A stretch of 10,804 nt of DNA from Candidatus Nomurabacteria bacterium RIFCSPLOWO2_02_FULL_42_17 (GCA_001786095.1 MFVN01000044.1:20769-31572); one strand, 5' to 3'. Positions 1-7,605 are shown, numbered from the stretch's first letter. Program-made: numbers and translations. The notes: a model not told the origin generated them from the sequence alone.

Positions 1-231
1 TTTCCGCGCGCATAACGCCTCGTCTAAATCATCCACCCCCAGCCAATCAGCTTTCGCCTTAAGAACTTCTTCGGTCATCGTTTGGAAGCCATGTCCATAA
101 GCATTGGATTTAACCACCGCCATTAACCGGCAATTTTTGCCCAAAAGAGACCGAATTAAACGCAAATTACTTTTTACAGATTTTTTACTTATCTCAACCC
201 AAGTTTTTAATTTTTGGTGCTTCTTTTCCAT
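1..231 (-). CDS. alr: Alanine racemase, N-terminal 77 codons (gene runs off the left edge)
   Basis: Alanine racemase is a fold-type III PLP enzyme of the cytosol that converts L-alanine to D-alanine for peptidoglycan. Translating the minus strand from the ATG at 229-231 gives an opening TWVEIS at residues 10-15 and then AVVKSNAYGHG at 38-48. The latter is the family PLP site, with Lys41 as the Schiff-base lysine and Tyr45 next to the phosphate. GVDDLDEAL at 65-73 matches the following strand of the barrel. Only about a fifth of the usual 360-380 residues is present, so the catalytic Tyr of the C-terminal domain cannot be checked. The start lies 8 nt after the ddl stop, so the two genes are probably one transcript. 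No strong Shine-Dalgarno is visible. The identification is firm. Confidence 0.93.
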   Translation of the reverse strand, partial: MEKKHQKLKTWVEISKKSVKSNLRLIRSLLGKNCRLMAVVKSNAYGHGFQTMTEEVLKAKADWLGVDDLDEALCARK

Positions 232-239
232 ATTTCAAT

Positions 240-2615
240 TTAATAATTCTTGTTGGCGATTATCATTTCTAAAAATTGGCGGGGGTAAATAGGTTTTGGT
301 TCGGCTAGGGCTTGTTGATAAAGCACCGTGGAAGGCGTCAATCCGGGCAGAGTATTCACTTCAATTATACTTATTTCGCTGGTTTTTATATTCATAAATG
401 CGTCTATTCTAGCATAACCGGAGATATTTAGACCCTTAGCCACCCGCCCAATTAGGCCTTTGGTTTTTTGGAGAATTTTTTTAGAAACAATATTCTCCGG
501 CGGAGGCGTAATATTCACACCTGTTCCTCCTTGAAATTTTTCTTCAACCGAAAGTACCTCGCCTTCCGAAATCGTAATACTGGGATTCAAAACATGAAGT
601 TTTTTGTTTTTCATATTTCCAATAACCCCGCAAGTAATTTCCAGCCATCCTGTTTTATGAATATGACGCAGTTTAGTTCCCCTTATTTCCACAACATCCG
701 TTTTTATAAAATTTTCAAAAAGCAGTTCGTGGATTTTCTTACTCGGCATTTCCACTATTTCTTTCTGGTTTTGAAAACTCCCGGCCGGAATGCAATCTAT
801 TTCTTTTTTCACAAAGAAAATATATTTAGCCAAGTCTTTATAATCAAAAAGGCGCATAATCCCCGAAGAACATCCGTCACTTAACGGTTTTACGATTAAA
901 CTTGAAGTGCCAAGGTCATGAACAAGTTTTTGCCAAGTTTCTTTCGTGTTTTTTATTTTAGAAACATGAAGCACTTTCTGAAAAGCGGTCTGAACGCCCA
1001 AAATATTGAGTCGGCGCACGACTTGACCGGTTGCAAATTTATTCATACAAAGTTTAGAAACATCCGGGGGTGAACCGTTGTATTTTACATTGGCCTTCTC
1101 AAGCATAGCTTGTATTGTTCCGTCTTCCCCGGGACTGCCGTGCAAGCCGAGAAAAATAAAGGGGGATTTTTTAATAAACCGCTGAAGCGAATATCGGCGC
1201 GGTAAAAAAAACGGTTCATAAAAATCTTTTTTCGAAACACCCAGACGAGTATGTATACGCTTTTCCAGCAATTTTAATTTTTTGATGATTTTTTTAGCCG
1301 ACTTCGTCATTAATAAAATCTCTTCAACGGTGTGATTAAGAATAAGCGCGTAGGGCAATTCCCAAACATTATTGCGAAAATCAAGAAGATAGGGTTTGGG
1401 TTGGTAGATTTTGGATTTGCGTAATTTAAGCCAGACATTCGTTCCGCTCATAAGAGACACTTGCCGTTCAGAATTTCCTCCGCCTAAAAGTATATGCACT
1501 GGTTTTTTCTTTTTGTTAAAAAAATTATTTTTAGGAAAAATCAGGCCATGGCGCCGGCAGGCATTGCGTGTAACATATCGGAGTAAATCTTGGTGAGAAA
1601 ATCCAATGCGCGCGCCCTGTTGAAAATAAAGACTGTTTTGTTCCAATCCGGAAAGCGGATTAATATCGGAAAACCAAATGTTTCTGTCATCCAGCAACCA
1701 GCCGTCAAGACGGGCAAAATCACTCATTTTAAGATGGTTAAATATTTTTTCCGCTTGATTTTGTATCGCGCGGATCTGAACGTTGGAAAAACGCGGCGGC
1801 TGATGATAAAAAGTTCCGTGTGTTGGTAAATATTTTTTGCGAAAATCAAAAATCTGGTCATTCTTATAAGAAGTTTCAATCTCCGTGGGAATAAGCGCGA
1901 CCGGCTCGTTTTTCATATTTTGAAATACAATTACGGTAAATTCCCGTCCTTTAGCGAACGGTTCAACCACTACTTGCCTGTCAATGCCTCGGTTAAAAAT
2001 AAAATTTGTTTGGGCATACGCTTTTTGTACCGTATTAACAGAAAAAACACCGATACTTGATCCGCCATGTGCTGGCTTCATAATGGCTCTTGAAATATTA
2101 TGTTTATGAAAAAAATCAGTGATTTGTTTTTTATTTGAATTGTCGCCTTTCTTTAGTAAAATTGACGGTAAAATGTAAAAACCTTTTTTCTGAAGAAATT
2201 TGTTCGCGTAAAATTTATTAAAAGCAAGCCGGCAGGCCCGCGACGAAGAAGCAACAAACGGAATATTGTTTTTTTCCAAAATTTCTTGGATTTTTCCTTC
2301 TTCGCCAAAAAGTCCGTGCATGACCGGAAAAGCAATATCACATTTTCTAAGTTCTTTCAAAAAATTAAGTTTTGAAAGGAATATGGCCGAAGAGTGAAGT
2401 TTGAAATCAAAATCTGAAGGCGTGTTTGAATAAAGCTGGGCTTTGGATATTTTATAAACTCGTTTTTTTTGATCAAAATAAAAAGGCGTTATTTCGATAT
2501 CTTCTCCCCCAAGATGGTCTAAAACACTTCGAGCGGAATTGAGCGAAATCCCTCTTTCCAACGACGGTCCGCCACACAAGAGCGCGATTTTAAATTTTTT
2601 AGCCCGAGCGCGCAT
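240..2615 (-). CDS. ddl: Tandem (divalent) D-alanine--D-alanine ligase, two Ddl units in one 791-aa chain
   Basis: Ddl joins two D-alanines using ATP to give the terminus of the peptidoglycan stem peptide. Ordinary Ddl is 300-370 aa; this protein holds two complete ATP-grasp Ddl units. Unit 1 (about 8-350) shows the GGPSLERGISL turn (Glu20), HGLFGEEG at 100-107, Lys134, MKPAHGGSSIG (Lys180), GREFTV (Glu225), Tyr262, ARLD (Arg302, Asp304) and DINPLSG (Asp317, Asn319). Asp317 replaces the usual metal-binding Glu. Unit 2 (about 371-787) shows GGGNSERQVSL, LHGSPGEDGTIQ, Lys526, VKPLSDGCSSG (Lys576), ARID (Arg736, Asp738) and IEVNTLPGLTPST (Glu752, Asn754). It carries EEKF (Phe694) where E. coli DdlB has EAKY (Tyr216). 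The fused layout and motifs such as GGTGVNITPPP recall the fused plant/algal Ddl, from memory. The start overlaps the upstream aminotransferase by 17 nt, suggesting translational coupling, and no closer start codon is seen. Confidence 0.92.
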   Translation of the reverse strand: MRARAKKFKIALLCGGPSLERGISLNSARSVLDHLGGEDIEITPFYFDQKKRVYKISKAQLYSNTPSDFDFKLHSSAIFLSKLNFLKELRKCDIAFPVMHGLFGEEGKIQEILEKNNIPFVASSSRACRLAFNKFYANKFLQKKGFYILPSILLKKGDNSNKKQITDFFHKHNISRAIMKPAHGGSSIGVFSVNTVQKAYAQTNFIFNRGIDRQVVVEPFAKGREFTVIVFQNMKNEPVALIPTEIETSYKNDQIFDFRKKYLPTHGTFYHQPPRFSNVQIRAIQNQAEKIFNHLKMSDFARLDGWLLDDRNIWFSDINPLSGLEQNSLYFQQGARIGFSHQDLLRYVTRNACRRHGLIFPKNNFFNKKKKPVHILLGGGNSERQVSLMSGTNVWLKLRKSKIYQPKPYLLDFRNNVWELPYALILNHTVEEILLMTKSAKKIIKKLKLLEKRIHTRLGVSKKDFYEPFFLPRRYSLQRFIKKSPFIFLGLHGSPGEDGTIQAMLEKANVKYNGSPPDVSKLCMNKFATGQVVRRLNILGVQTAFQKVLHVSKIKNTKETWQKLVHDLGTSSLIVKPLSDGCSSGIMRLFDYKDLAKYIFFVKKEIDCIPAGSFQNQKEIVEMPSKKIHELLFENFIKTDVVEIRGTKLRHIHKTGWLEITCGVIGNMKNKKLHVLNPSITISEGEVLSVEEKFQGGTGVNITPPPENIVSKKILQKTKGLIGRVAKGLNISGYARIDAFMNIKTSEISIIEVNTLPGLTPSTVLYQQALAEPKPIYPRQFLEMIIANKNY

Positions 2616-3429
2616 ACTGCTTGAACTTATTCATTAAATATTTAGTACGCGGACCAATGATGCCCTTGCCAATTTTTAAATTGTTTATTTTGACCACCGG
2701 CACGATTTCTTTAGTAGTTAAAGTTATGAAAGATTCATCAGCGCTTTTTAATTCAGAAAATTTAAGAAGGCGTTCTTCTATTTTGAATTTACCACGCGCA
2801 AGTTTAAGTATTAATCCGCGAGTCACGCCTATTAAAACACCATCCTTGGGTGTAATTAAACGATTGCCTTTTAAAATAAAAAAATTACTGGTCGCGCCTT
2901 CATAAACCGATCCGCCGGAAACATAAAGTATTTCAATCGCGCCGGCTTTATTTTTTGCTTTCTGTAAACGCGCGGCTTCGCGGTAATTCAAATGTTTGAT
3001 ACACGGATTTTCTCGACGATAATTAAAGGTTATAAGTTTCGCGCCTTGTTCATAATTTTGGGCTGGAATTTTAAAAACTTTCTCAACAACTATGAAAAAG
3101 GTTGGTTGGCAGGGATTAAAATCAATACCATGTATGGCCTCGCCGCCCGTGAGCACAATGCGGACAAGCGCCTGCGGTTCACGCAATTTAGAAAGAAGTT
3201 TTAGTATGGTTATATAAATTTGCTTGTCACTTACGGGCACATGCAAACCGAGATAGTGCGCCGAAGCGCGCAAGCGACGCAAATGTTCTTTTAACAGAAA
3301 AGGGTGTTTGCCATAAGCAATTACCACTTCAAAAACCCCTAAACCGCGCAAAAGACCGATGTCATAAACAGACACTTTGGTTTGTTTCGCTGGTATAATT
3401 TTCCCATTCATCCAACAATACGATTTCAT
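2599..3429 (-). CDS. Class-IV PLP aminotransferase (branched-chain / D-amino-acid transaminase family)
   Basis: Fold-type IV PLP enzymes of this family transaminate branched-chain or D-amino acids, or cleave aminodeoxychorismate. From the ATG at 3427-3429 the protein has 276 aa, close to the family norm. It opens with CWMNGKIIP, then DIGLLRGLGVFEV, LLKEHLRRLRAS, the Schiff-base lysine in CIKHLNYREA (Lys145) and VYEGATSNFF (Glu177, which contacts the PLP pyridine nitrogen). The reading frame extends 6 codons further to a GTG at 3447, but ATG fits the family start better and has a GAAAG just upstream. The substrate cannot be fixed by eye. The Arg-X-His carboxylate trap of Bacillus D-amino-acid transaminase is not evident, and RIVLTGGEAIHG looks more like the branched-chain or lyase branch. 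Leading an operon with ddl and alr, it may supply or drain D-Ala/D-Glu, but that rests only on context. Confidence 0.85.
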   Translation of the reverse strand: MKSYCWMNGKIIPAKQTKVSVYDIGLLRGLGVFEVVIAYGKHPFLLKEHLRRLRASAHYLGLHVPVSDKQIYITILKLLSKLREPQALVRIVLTGGEAIHGIDFNPCQPTFFIVVEKVFKIPAQNYEQGAKLITFNYRRENPCIKHLNYREAARLQKAKNKAGAIEILYVSGGSVYEGATSNFFILKGNRLITPKDGVLIGVTRGLILKLARGKFKIEERLLKFSELKSADESFITLTTKEIVPVVKINNLKIGKGIIGPRTKYLMNKFKQYARSG

Positions 3430-3437
3430 ATCTTTCA

Positions 3438-3443
3438 ATATTA
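3438..3443 (-). promoter_or_regulatory. Possible extended -10 box for the aminotransferase-ddl-alr operon
   Basis: TAATAT preceded by TGC on the minus strand matches an extended -10 (TGn) at four of six core positions. It ends 8 nt before the ATG at 3429, so the transcript would start at or almost at the start codon. No convincing -35 box is visible, because the upstream bases are the U-tract and stem of the preceding terminator. Since that terminator should end transcription from the upstream gene, some promoter is needed here. Confidence 0.35.
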
Positions 3444-3464
3444 GCACAAAAATAGAATTTTTAT

Positions 3465-3492
3465 AAAAAACGCCCTCTGGGAAGAGGGCGTT
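3465..3492 (-). terminator. Rho-independent terminator of the 150-aa gene
   Basis: Read on the minus strand, AACGCCCTC and GAGGGCGTT form a perfect 9-bp stem around a 6-nt TTCCCA loop, followed directly by six T. It starts 27 nt after the stop codon of the upstream unknown gene. The plus strand has only two T after the stem, so termination is oriented to the minus strand. Confidence 0.88.
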
Positions 3493-3519
3493 AAATTGGT
3501 TATCAGTAATTCTTTATAT

Positions 3520-3972
3520 TTACGAAAAAATCATCAAGTTAAAAATTTTAAGCTTAAACTTTTTAAACTCTTCTTTTATTAACATTGATGTTTCTTGGGG
3601 TGTTATTTCCACCCCGGTATTTACTATTAATCGTTTAATTTCTTCGGTTATGTTTTTTTCCGGGCTAGTGATTTTGTCCGGATCTTTTTTCATAAGATTT
3701 TTGGAAACATAACACTTAACAAAATTTCTCGCAAAGTCATCATGTCCATCCGGTTTTTTTTCTTTGTTTTTTCCGCTTAAAATAAATTTCAAGCTTTCCT
3801 TGATTACATCGGAACTGACTTTTAGTTGAATTGCCAACCATGCTATCGAACATTGTAAATCCGATAAGGCAATCGAGTTCTTGGCCAGACTTAATATAAT
3901 AGCTTCCAAGAATTTTCTGAAGAGTTCTTTTTTGCGACTCTTCGATAATACAGATACTGCTGTTTTTTCCAT
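3520..3972 (-). CDS. Unrecognised 150-aa protein in its own transcription unit
   Basis: I do not recognise this family. The 150-residue product is rich in Lys, Glu and Ser, has no signal peptide or membrane segment, and looks mostly helical. It has an N-terminal half (about 10-70) with amphipathic helices, a charged linker with GKNKEKKPDGHDD at about 67-79, and a C-terminal helical part that includes TEEIKRLIVNTG. The two cysteines (in LQCSIAW and FVKCYV) form no obvious metal site. The gene is convincing because it has a near-consensus promoter, a perfect terminator and no better frame. An AT-rich near-palindrome (3974-3991, AAACGTTT core, 8 of 9 arm pairs) sits just before the ATG. The segment FLEAIILSLAKNSIALSDLQ could suggest a small helical DNA-binding or regulatory protein, but no helix-turn-helix can be assigned with confidence. 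Confidence 0.7.
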   Translation of the reverse strand: MEKTAVSVLSKSRKKELFRKFLEAIILSLAKNSIALSDLQCSIAWLAIQLKVSSDVIKESLKFILSGKNKEKKPDGHDDFARNFVKCYVSKNLMKKDPDKITSPEKNITEEIKRLIVNTGVEITPQETSMLIKEEFKKFKLKIFNLMIFS

Positions 3973-4020
3973 AAATTAAAACGTTTAAATTGTTAAGAAA
4001 TGTTTAAAGAACAGATATAA

Positions 4021-4035
4021 GAGTATACAATACTC
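4021..4035. promoter_or_regulatory. Perfect inverted repeat GAGTAT-N3-ATACTC over the -10 region
   Basis: GAGTAT (4021-4026) and ATACTC (4030-4035) are perfect complements around a 3-nt centre. They cover the -10 hexamer of the promoter just described, the usual place for a repressor operator. The alternative reading is a weak terminator hairpin for the exporter operon, since TTATAT follows on the minus strand; the short AT-rich 6-bp stem argues against this. Confidence 0.45.
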
Positions 4036-4055
4036 CGGCGTTAATTTTTTGTCAA
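4027..4055 (-). promoter_or_regulatory. Sigma70-type promoter of the 150-aa gene
   Basis: On the minus strand a consensus -35 TTGACA (4050-4055) is followed after 17 nt by TATTGT (4027-4032, four of six). An alternative -10, TATACT at 4022-4027, lies 22 nt away, which is too far. The leader to the ATG at 3972 would be about 45-50 nt. The -35 begins 9 nt after the permease stop, so it sits at the very end of the exporter operon. Confidence 0.65.
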
Positions 4056-4064
4056 TCAAATTAC

Positions 4065-5309
4065 CTATTCATAACGCAGAGCCTCCATAGGACTTTTCTT
4101 GGAAGCCTGTCTAGCGGGGTAAATACCAAATACTAATCCGACAAAAGCGGCCACTCCTAATCCCATTAAAACAGCCGGAACGGGAAAAGAAAATGTCCAA
4201 CTTGTATTTAAAACTTTTGTCATAATGATAGAAGCCCCGAGAGAAAGAACGACTCCAAAAATAATGCCAATAATTCCACCAACAACAGTAAGTAAAACAG
4301 ATTCTAAAAGAAATTGATTCATAATATCTTTATTTGTCGCTCCAATTGCTTTTCTTAATCCGATTTCTTTTGTTCTTTCCGTCACCGAAACCAGCATTAT
4401 ATTCATTACCCCTATACCGCCGACAATAAGAGATATTGCCACGACCATAGATAAAAAGGCTGTTAAAACCCCCATAATGGTTCCTATTTGATCAACTAAT
4501 CCTTTCTGGGTTTGTATGTAAAAATCATTTTTTGAAGAATCTGCTATATTATGGGACTCACGAATGGTTCTTTCAATATCTTTTACAGTTTGATCAACAG
4601 CTTGAACATTTTCAGCTTTAACAATAATTTCATGATAATAATCAATTCCTAAAAGATAAGTTTGGGCGGAGGTATAGGGTAAAAGAACCACTTCATCCAC
4701 ATTGAAAAAGGCCACCTGTCCCCTTTTTGGAAAAACACCAACTACTCTGAAATTTTTTCCTTTTATTTTTATATTTTTTCCAATAGCATCGGATCCGCTA
4801 AAAAGCTCTTCTTTTACTTTCGCGCCTATTACAACCACGGACGCTTTTTGACGGATATCAATATCGTCAAAAAGTACTCCCTCTTCGGGATAAATATCAA
4901 ATACTTCAGACATAAACTTTGCCGACCAACCAAAAATGGAAGGCCGATAAGTTTCGCCCTGATAAGAGACACTGGAGGAAATAATTACACTGGGAACAAT
5001 ATCGACTAAATAAGGAACATTGCTTTTTTTATTTAAAGCAACTATGTCTTTGTTTTTTAGAGAATCAGAAAAAAGACTGTCAGCAAAATCACTTGGTCCG
5101 GATGGTTCTTTCCCGGGACGAATAACAATTGCTTCCGCTCCCATTCCGCTGATTTGACCGATGATTAGATTTTCTGCGCCCTTGCCGATTGACATAATTA
5201 ATATAATTGAAGTGATTCCGATTACAATTCCAAGAACAGTAAGAATAGAACGTATTTTATTTGTTCGAAGAGCAACGAGGGCAGTTGTAAATGTATGATT
5301 AAAAGTCAT
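4065..5309 (-). CDS. ABC transporter permease, MacB/FtsX family
   Basis: This is the membrane subunit of a mechanotransmission-type ABC exporter. The 414 residues follow the MacB layout. A cytoplasmic N-terminus (ALRTNKIRSILTVLGIVIG) leads into TM1 (about 21-41). A large extracytoplasmic core domain (about 45-270) follows, then three C-terminal TM helices (about 278-306, 333-362, 376-398). The family signatures SVTERTKEIGLRKAIGAT (308-325, the coupling region that faces the ATPase) and YPARQASKKSPMEALRYE at the C-terminus are intact. The ATPase is a separate gene 1 nt upstream, as in Gram-positive MacB systems rather than the fused Proteobacterial protein. The stop is TAG. Substrates of such systems vary (peptides, antibiotics, lipoproteins), and nothing here identifies the cargo. 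Confidence 0.93.
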   Translation of the reverse strand: MTFNHTFTTALVALRTNKIRSILTVLGIVIGITSIILIMSIGKGAENLIIGQISGMGAEAIVIRPGKEPSGPSDFADSLFSDSLKNKDIVALNKKSNVPYLVDIVPSVIISSSVSYQGETYRPSIFGWSAKFMSEVFDIYPEEGVLFDDIDIRQKASVVVIGAKVKEELFSGSDAIGKNIKIKGKNFRVVGVFPKRGQVAFFNVDEVVLLPYTSAQTYLLGIDYYHEIIVKAENVQAVDQTVKDIERTIRESHNIADSSKNDFYIQTQKGLVDQIGTIMGVLTAFLSMVVAISLIVGGIGVMNIMLVSVTERTKEIGLRKAIGATNKDIMNQFLLESVLLTVVGGIIGIIFGVVLSLGASIIMTKVLNTSWTFSFPVPAVLMGLGVAAFVGLVFGIYPARQASKKSPMEALRYE

Positions 5310-5310
5310 A

Positions 5311-6030
5311 TTATTTTTTAAAATGATCCTCGGCCTTATGGCGACGATCCACTAGTTTATCACTTTCGATTTTTCCATCAAGAAGATTAATAATGCGTTG
5401 GGCATGCTGGGCTGTGTAAGTTTCGTGGGTGACTAAAATAATCGTGTGACCTTCTTTTTCATTCAGTTTTTGAATGATTTCCATTATTGTTTTTCCGGAT
5501 TTTGAATCAAGATTACCAGTTGGTTCATCCGCAAAAATAATATTCGGTTTTGTAACCAAGGCCCGAGCAATAGCCACCCTTTGTTTTTCTCCGCCGGAAA
5601 GCTGGGAGGGTTCGTGGTTAATTCTATGAGAAAGACCGACCGATTCAATAGCATCTAAAACCAAATTGCTCCAAAGTGATTGTTTAATATTGGAATACAA
5701 AAGCGGAAGTTTTACATTATTAAATACTGTTGTTCGGGAAAGCAGATTAAAAGACTGAAAAATAAATCCTAATTTATTATTTCTCATTTTTGCTAATTCA
5801 TTTTCTGAGTAATTACTGATTTCTTTATCGTCGAGAAAATATTGCCCTTTTGTCGGCTTATCTAAAAGTCCTAATATGTGAAGCAGGGTTGATTTTCCAG
5901 ACCCCGACGGTCCCATAATCGCCACAAATTCACCCTTATTTATTGAGAGAGAAATATCCTCGATAGCTGAAGTGGCAATATCATCATTGTGATAAATTTT
6001 TTCTAAATTTTTTATCTCAATAAGAGGCAT
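5311..6030 (-). CDS. ABC transporter ATP-binding protein, MacB/LolD type
   Basis: This is the cytoplasmic ATPase that powers the adjacent permease. All motifs are intact in 239 aa: Walker [10 protein letters not shown] (40-48), Q-loop Gln92 in FQSFNLL, signature LSGGEKQR (144-151), Walker B IIFADE with catalytic Glu169, D-loop GNLDS (172-176), and switch His202 in [32 protein letters not shown] and ADEPTGNLD are typical of the LolD/MacB/FtsE branch. It lies between the membrane fusion protein and the permease with 1-nt gaps on each side, so the three are surely co-transcribed and probably translationally coupled. The short lysine-rich C-terminal tail after about residue 222 is not conserved in the family as far as I recall. 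Confidence 0.96.
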   Translation of the reverse strand: MPLIEIKNLEKIYHNDDIATSAIEDISLSINKGEFVAIMGPSGSGKSTLLHILGLLDKPTKGQYFLDDKEISNYSENELAKMRNNKLGFIFQSFNLLSRTTVFNNVKLPLLYSNIKQSLWSNLVLDAIESVGLSHRINHEPSQLSGGEKQRVAIARALVTKPNIIFADEPTGNLDSKSGKTIMEIIQKLNEKEGHTIILVTHETYTAQHAQRIINLLDGKIESDKLVDRRHKAEDHFKK

Positions 6031-6031
6031 A

Positions 6032-7582
6032 TTATTCTTTTATAAGAACAATGACCTCGTCTCCTTCATTAATTCCGGTTATAACTTCAATATTGCCGTC
6101 AGATCCACGAAGTCCTGTTTCCACGCCAACTTCCCGTATTTCTCCATTGTTTAATATTTTAACCACTTTTCTTCCGTCTTTTTCTTCAACCGCCCTTATG
6201 GGAATAAAAACAACATTGTCTTTTTTATTGTTAAGAATATCTATATTGGCTGTCATTCCCGACTTGATACGATTATCTTCTTTTAAAAATTGCAAAGTTG
6301 TTTTGTAAGTGGAAACACCCTCAATAATAGTTTCCGCGGGATCAATGGCAATAATTTTCGCTTCAAAAATTACATCATCGCCATAAGCATCAAGGGTTAC
6401 TTGGGCAGTATTGCTAATTTTAACTTTCGCGATATCCGCTTCTGGAATATTTGCCTCAATTTCAAAATCCGCTTCGGAAATAATGGAAATTATTGAAGTA
6501 TTGTTCGCAACAATTTCGCCAACCTTGGCGTTTTGAATTGTTACAATCCCATTAATCGGCGACCGAATTATAGTTTTAGCGATTTTGGCCTGCATGTTTT
6601 GAACATCGGCTTGAGTAGATTTTACTTTGGCTTCTTGAGAAAGAATTTGTTCGGGGGTTGCTTCGGCTCTTTTAAGAACAAGCTCTTGCTCGGACAAGGC
6701 AGAATCGGATTCGGCGGTTTTTAGTTTTTCTTCAGCTGTTGTTAAATTAGAAATGGCGGTATAAATATTTGTCCGCGCCGTAGATACGTCGCTTTTCCAA
6801 GAGTTTGTAGTAGTTTGAGAAAGGGTTGTAGTCGAATAGGTGCTATTTATCGCCAAGCTGGCTTTATCTAAAAAAGATTTTATTTGTTCAAGATTTTTTT
6901 CCGCTTCATTGGTATAAGAAGATAAATCGCTTGATATTATCAACCGGCCTAAAGATAATTTCCAGTTTTCAAGAGTAACTTCAACTAATAATCTTCCCCA
7001 TTTAATATCGTTATCTAACTGGGAATCAATTATAAAAAAAACAAGCGTTGGATTTGATCCGCGCGGATTATTAAAAAATTGATCGACTTTATTTCTTATA
7101 GCATCGTCTGATTTGGTATAGGCGTCTTGTAATTTATCAATAAGATTTTTTTTCGCGTCATTAATAGCGGATTGGGTATTTTTAACTCTTACTTCCTGAA
7201 CTTGCACTTCTTCCGGCCTGGTCCCTTTTTTTATCTCGCTTAATTTTGCTTCTTCTGACGCCAAATTTGCCTCCGCTTGAAGAAGCTGGGCAAGAAGTTC
7301 ATCGTTTCTTAATTGAATTAATGTTTTCCCTAACCAAACTTTATCGCCGACAGCCACGGAAACATCACTAACTTGGCCAGTTTGTTCGGGGGCCAAATTA
7401 ACACTTTGGGCTGGTTTAACTCGTCCAGTTACGCTAACTTCTTCAGTGATAGTTCCTTTTTCGGCAATAACAGAATCATATTCAGGTGTTTTGTCTCCCC
7501 TTAAAATAAAGAAAGACGCGATAATTAAAACGATTATTATCGCTGATATAATAAAACTTTTCTTTCTAAGAATTTTAATCAT
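6032..7582 (-). CDS. Membrane fusion protein, MacA/HlyD family, with a long hairpin insertion
   Basis: This is the extracytoplasmic adaptor of the exporter. An N-terminal membrane anchor lies at about 9-27. Next come the first half of a lipoyl-like domain (about 44-92, with GRVKPAQSVNLAPEQTGQV), a helical hairpin, the second lipoyl half (about 338-370, IIRSPINGIVTIQNAKVGE), a beta-barrel (about 371-455) and a membrane-proximal domain ending VITGINEGDEVIVLIKE. At 516 aa it is clearly longer than the 370-400 of E. coli MacA. The extra length is in the hairpin (about 140-300), a helical, Ser/Thr-rich stretch containing NSTYSTTTLSQTTTNS. If the host has a single membrane, the protein would project outward without a TolC partner. 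It is the first gene of the operon, with only a short leader and no clear Shine-Dalgarno. Confidence 0.92.
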   Translation of the reverse strand: MIKILRKKSFIISAIIIVLIIASFFILRGDKTPEYDSVIAEKGTITEEVSVTGRVKPAQSVNLAPEQTGQVSDVSVAVGDKVWLGKTLIQLRNDELLAQLLQAEANLASEEAKLSEIKKGTRPEEVQVQEVRVKNTQSAINDAKKNLIDKLQDAYTKSDDAIRNKVDQFFNNPRGSNPTLVFFIIDSQLDNDIKWGRLLVEVTLENWKLSLGRLIISSDLSSYTNEAEKNLEQIKSFLDKASLAINSTYSTTTLSQTTTNSWKSDVSTARTNIYTAISNLTTAEEKLKTAESDSALSEQELVLKRAEATPEQILSQEAKVKSTQADVQNMQAKIAKTIIRSPINGIVTIQNAKVGEIVANNTSIISIISEADFEIEANIPEADIAKVKISNTAQVTLDAYGDDVIFEAKIIAIDPAETIIEGVSTYKTTLQFLKEDNRIKSGMTANIDILNNKKDNVVFIPIRAVEEKDGRKVVKILNNGEIREVGVETGLRGSDGNIEVITGINEGDEVIVLIKE

Positions 7583-7599
7583 AAGAATTTGCTTTTTAT

Positions 7600-7605
7600 A
7601 TTATA
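7600..7605 (-). promoter_or_regulatory. -10 box of the exporter operon
   Basis: A perfect TATAAT on the minus strand lies 17 nt before the membrane fusion protein ATG, giving a leader of about 10 nt. TG directly abuts the hexamer. The -35 position falls in the preceding terminator stem (GATGGA/TGATGG), a poor match to TTGACA. Confidence 0.6.

Noticed and set aside
468..884. 138-codon plus-strand open frame and similar frames at 1590-1829, 2621-2905, 6051-6308 and 9470-9721
   Set aside because: These lie opposite well-supported genes (Ddl, aminotransferase, membrane fusion protein, CruF-like), lack recognisable domains and have implausible composition.
2599..3429. Naming the aminotransferase D-alanine transaminase (dat)
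   Set aside because: Only the operon context supports it. The diagnostic carboxylate-binding residues of Bacillus DAAT are not evident, so the substrate is left open.
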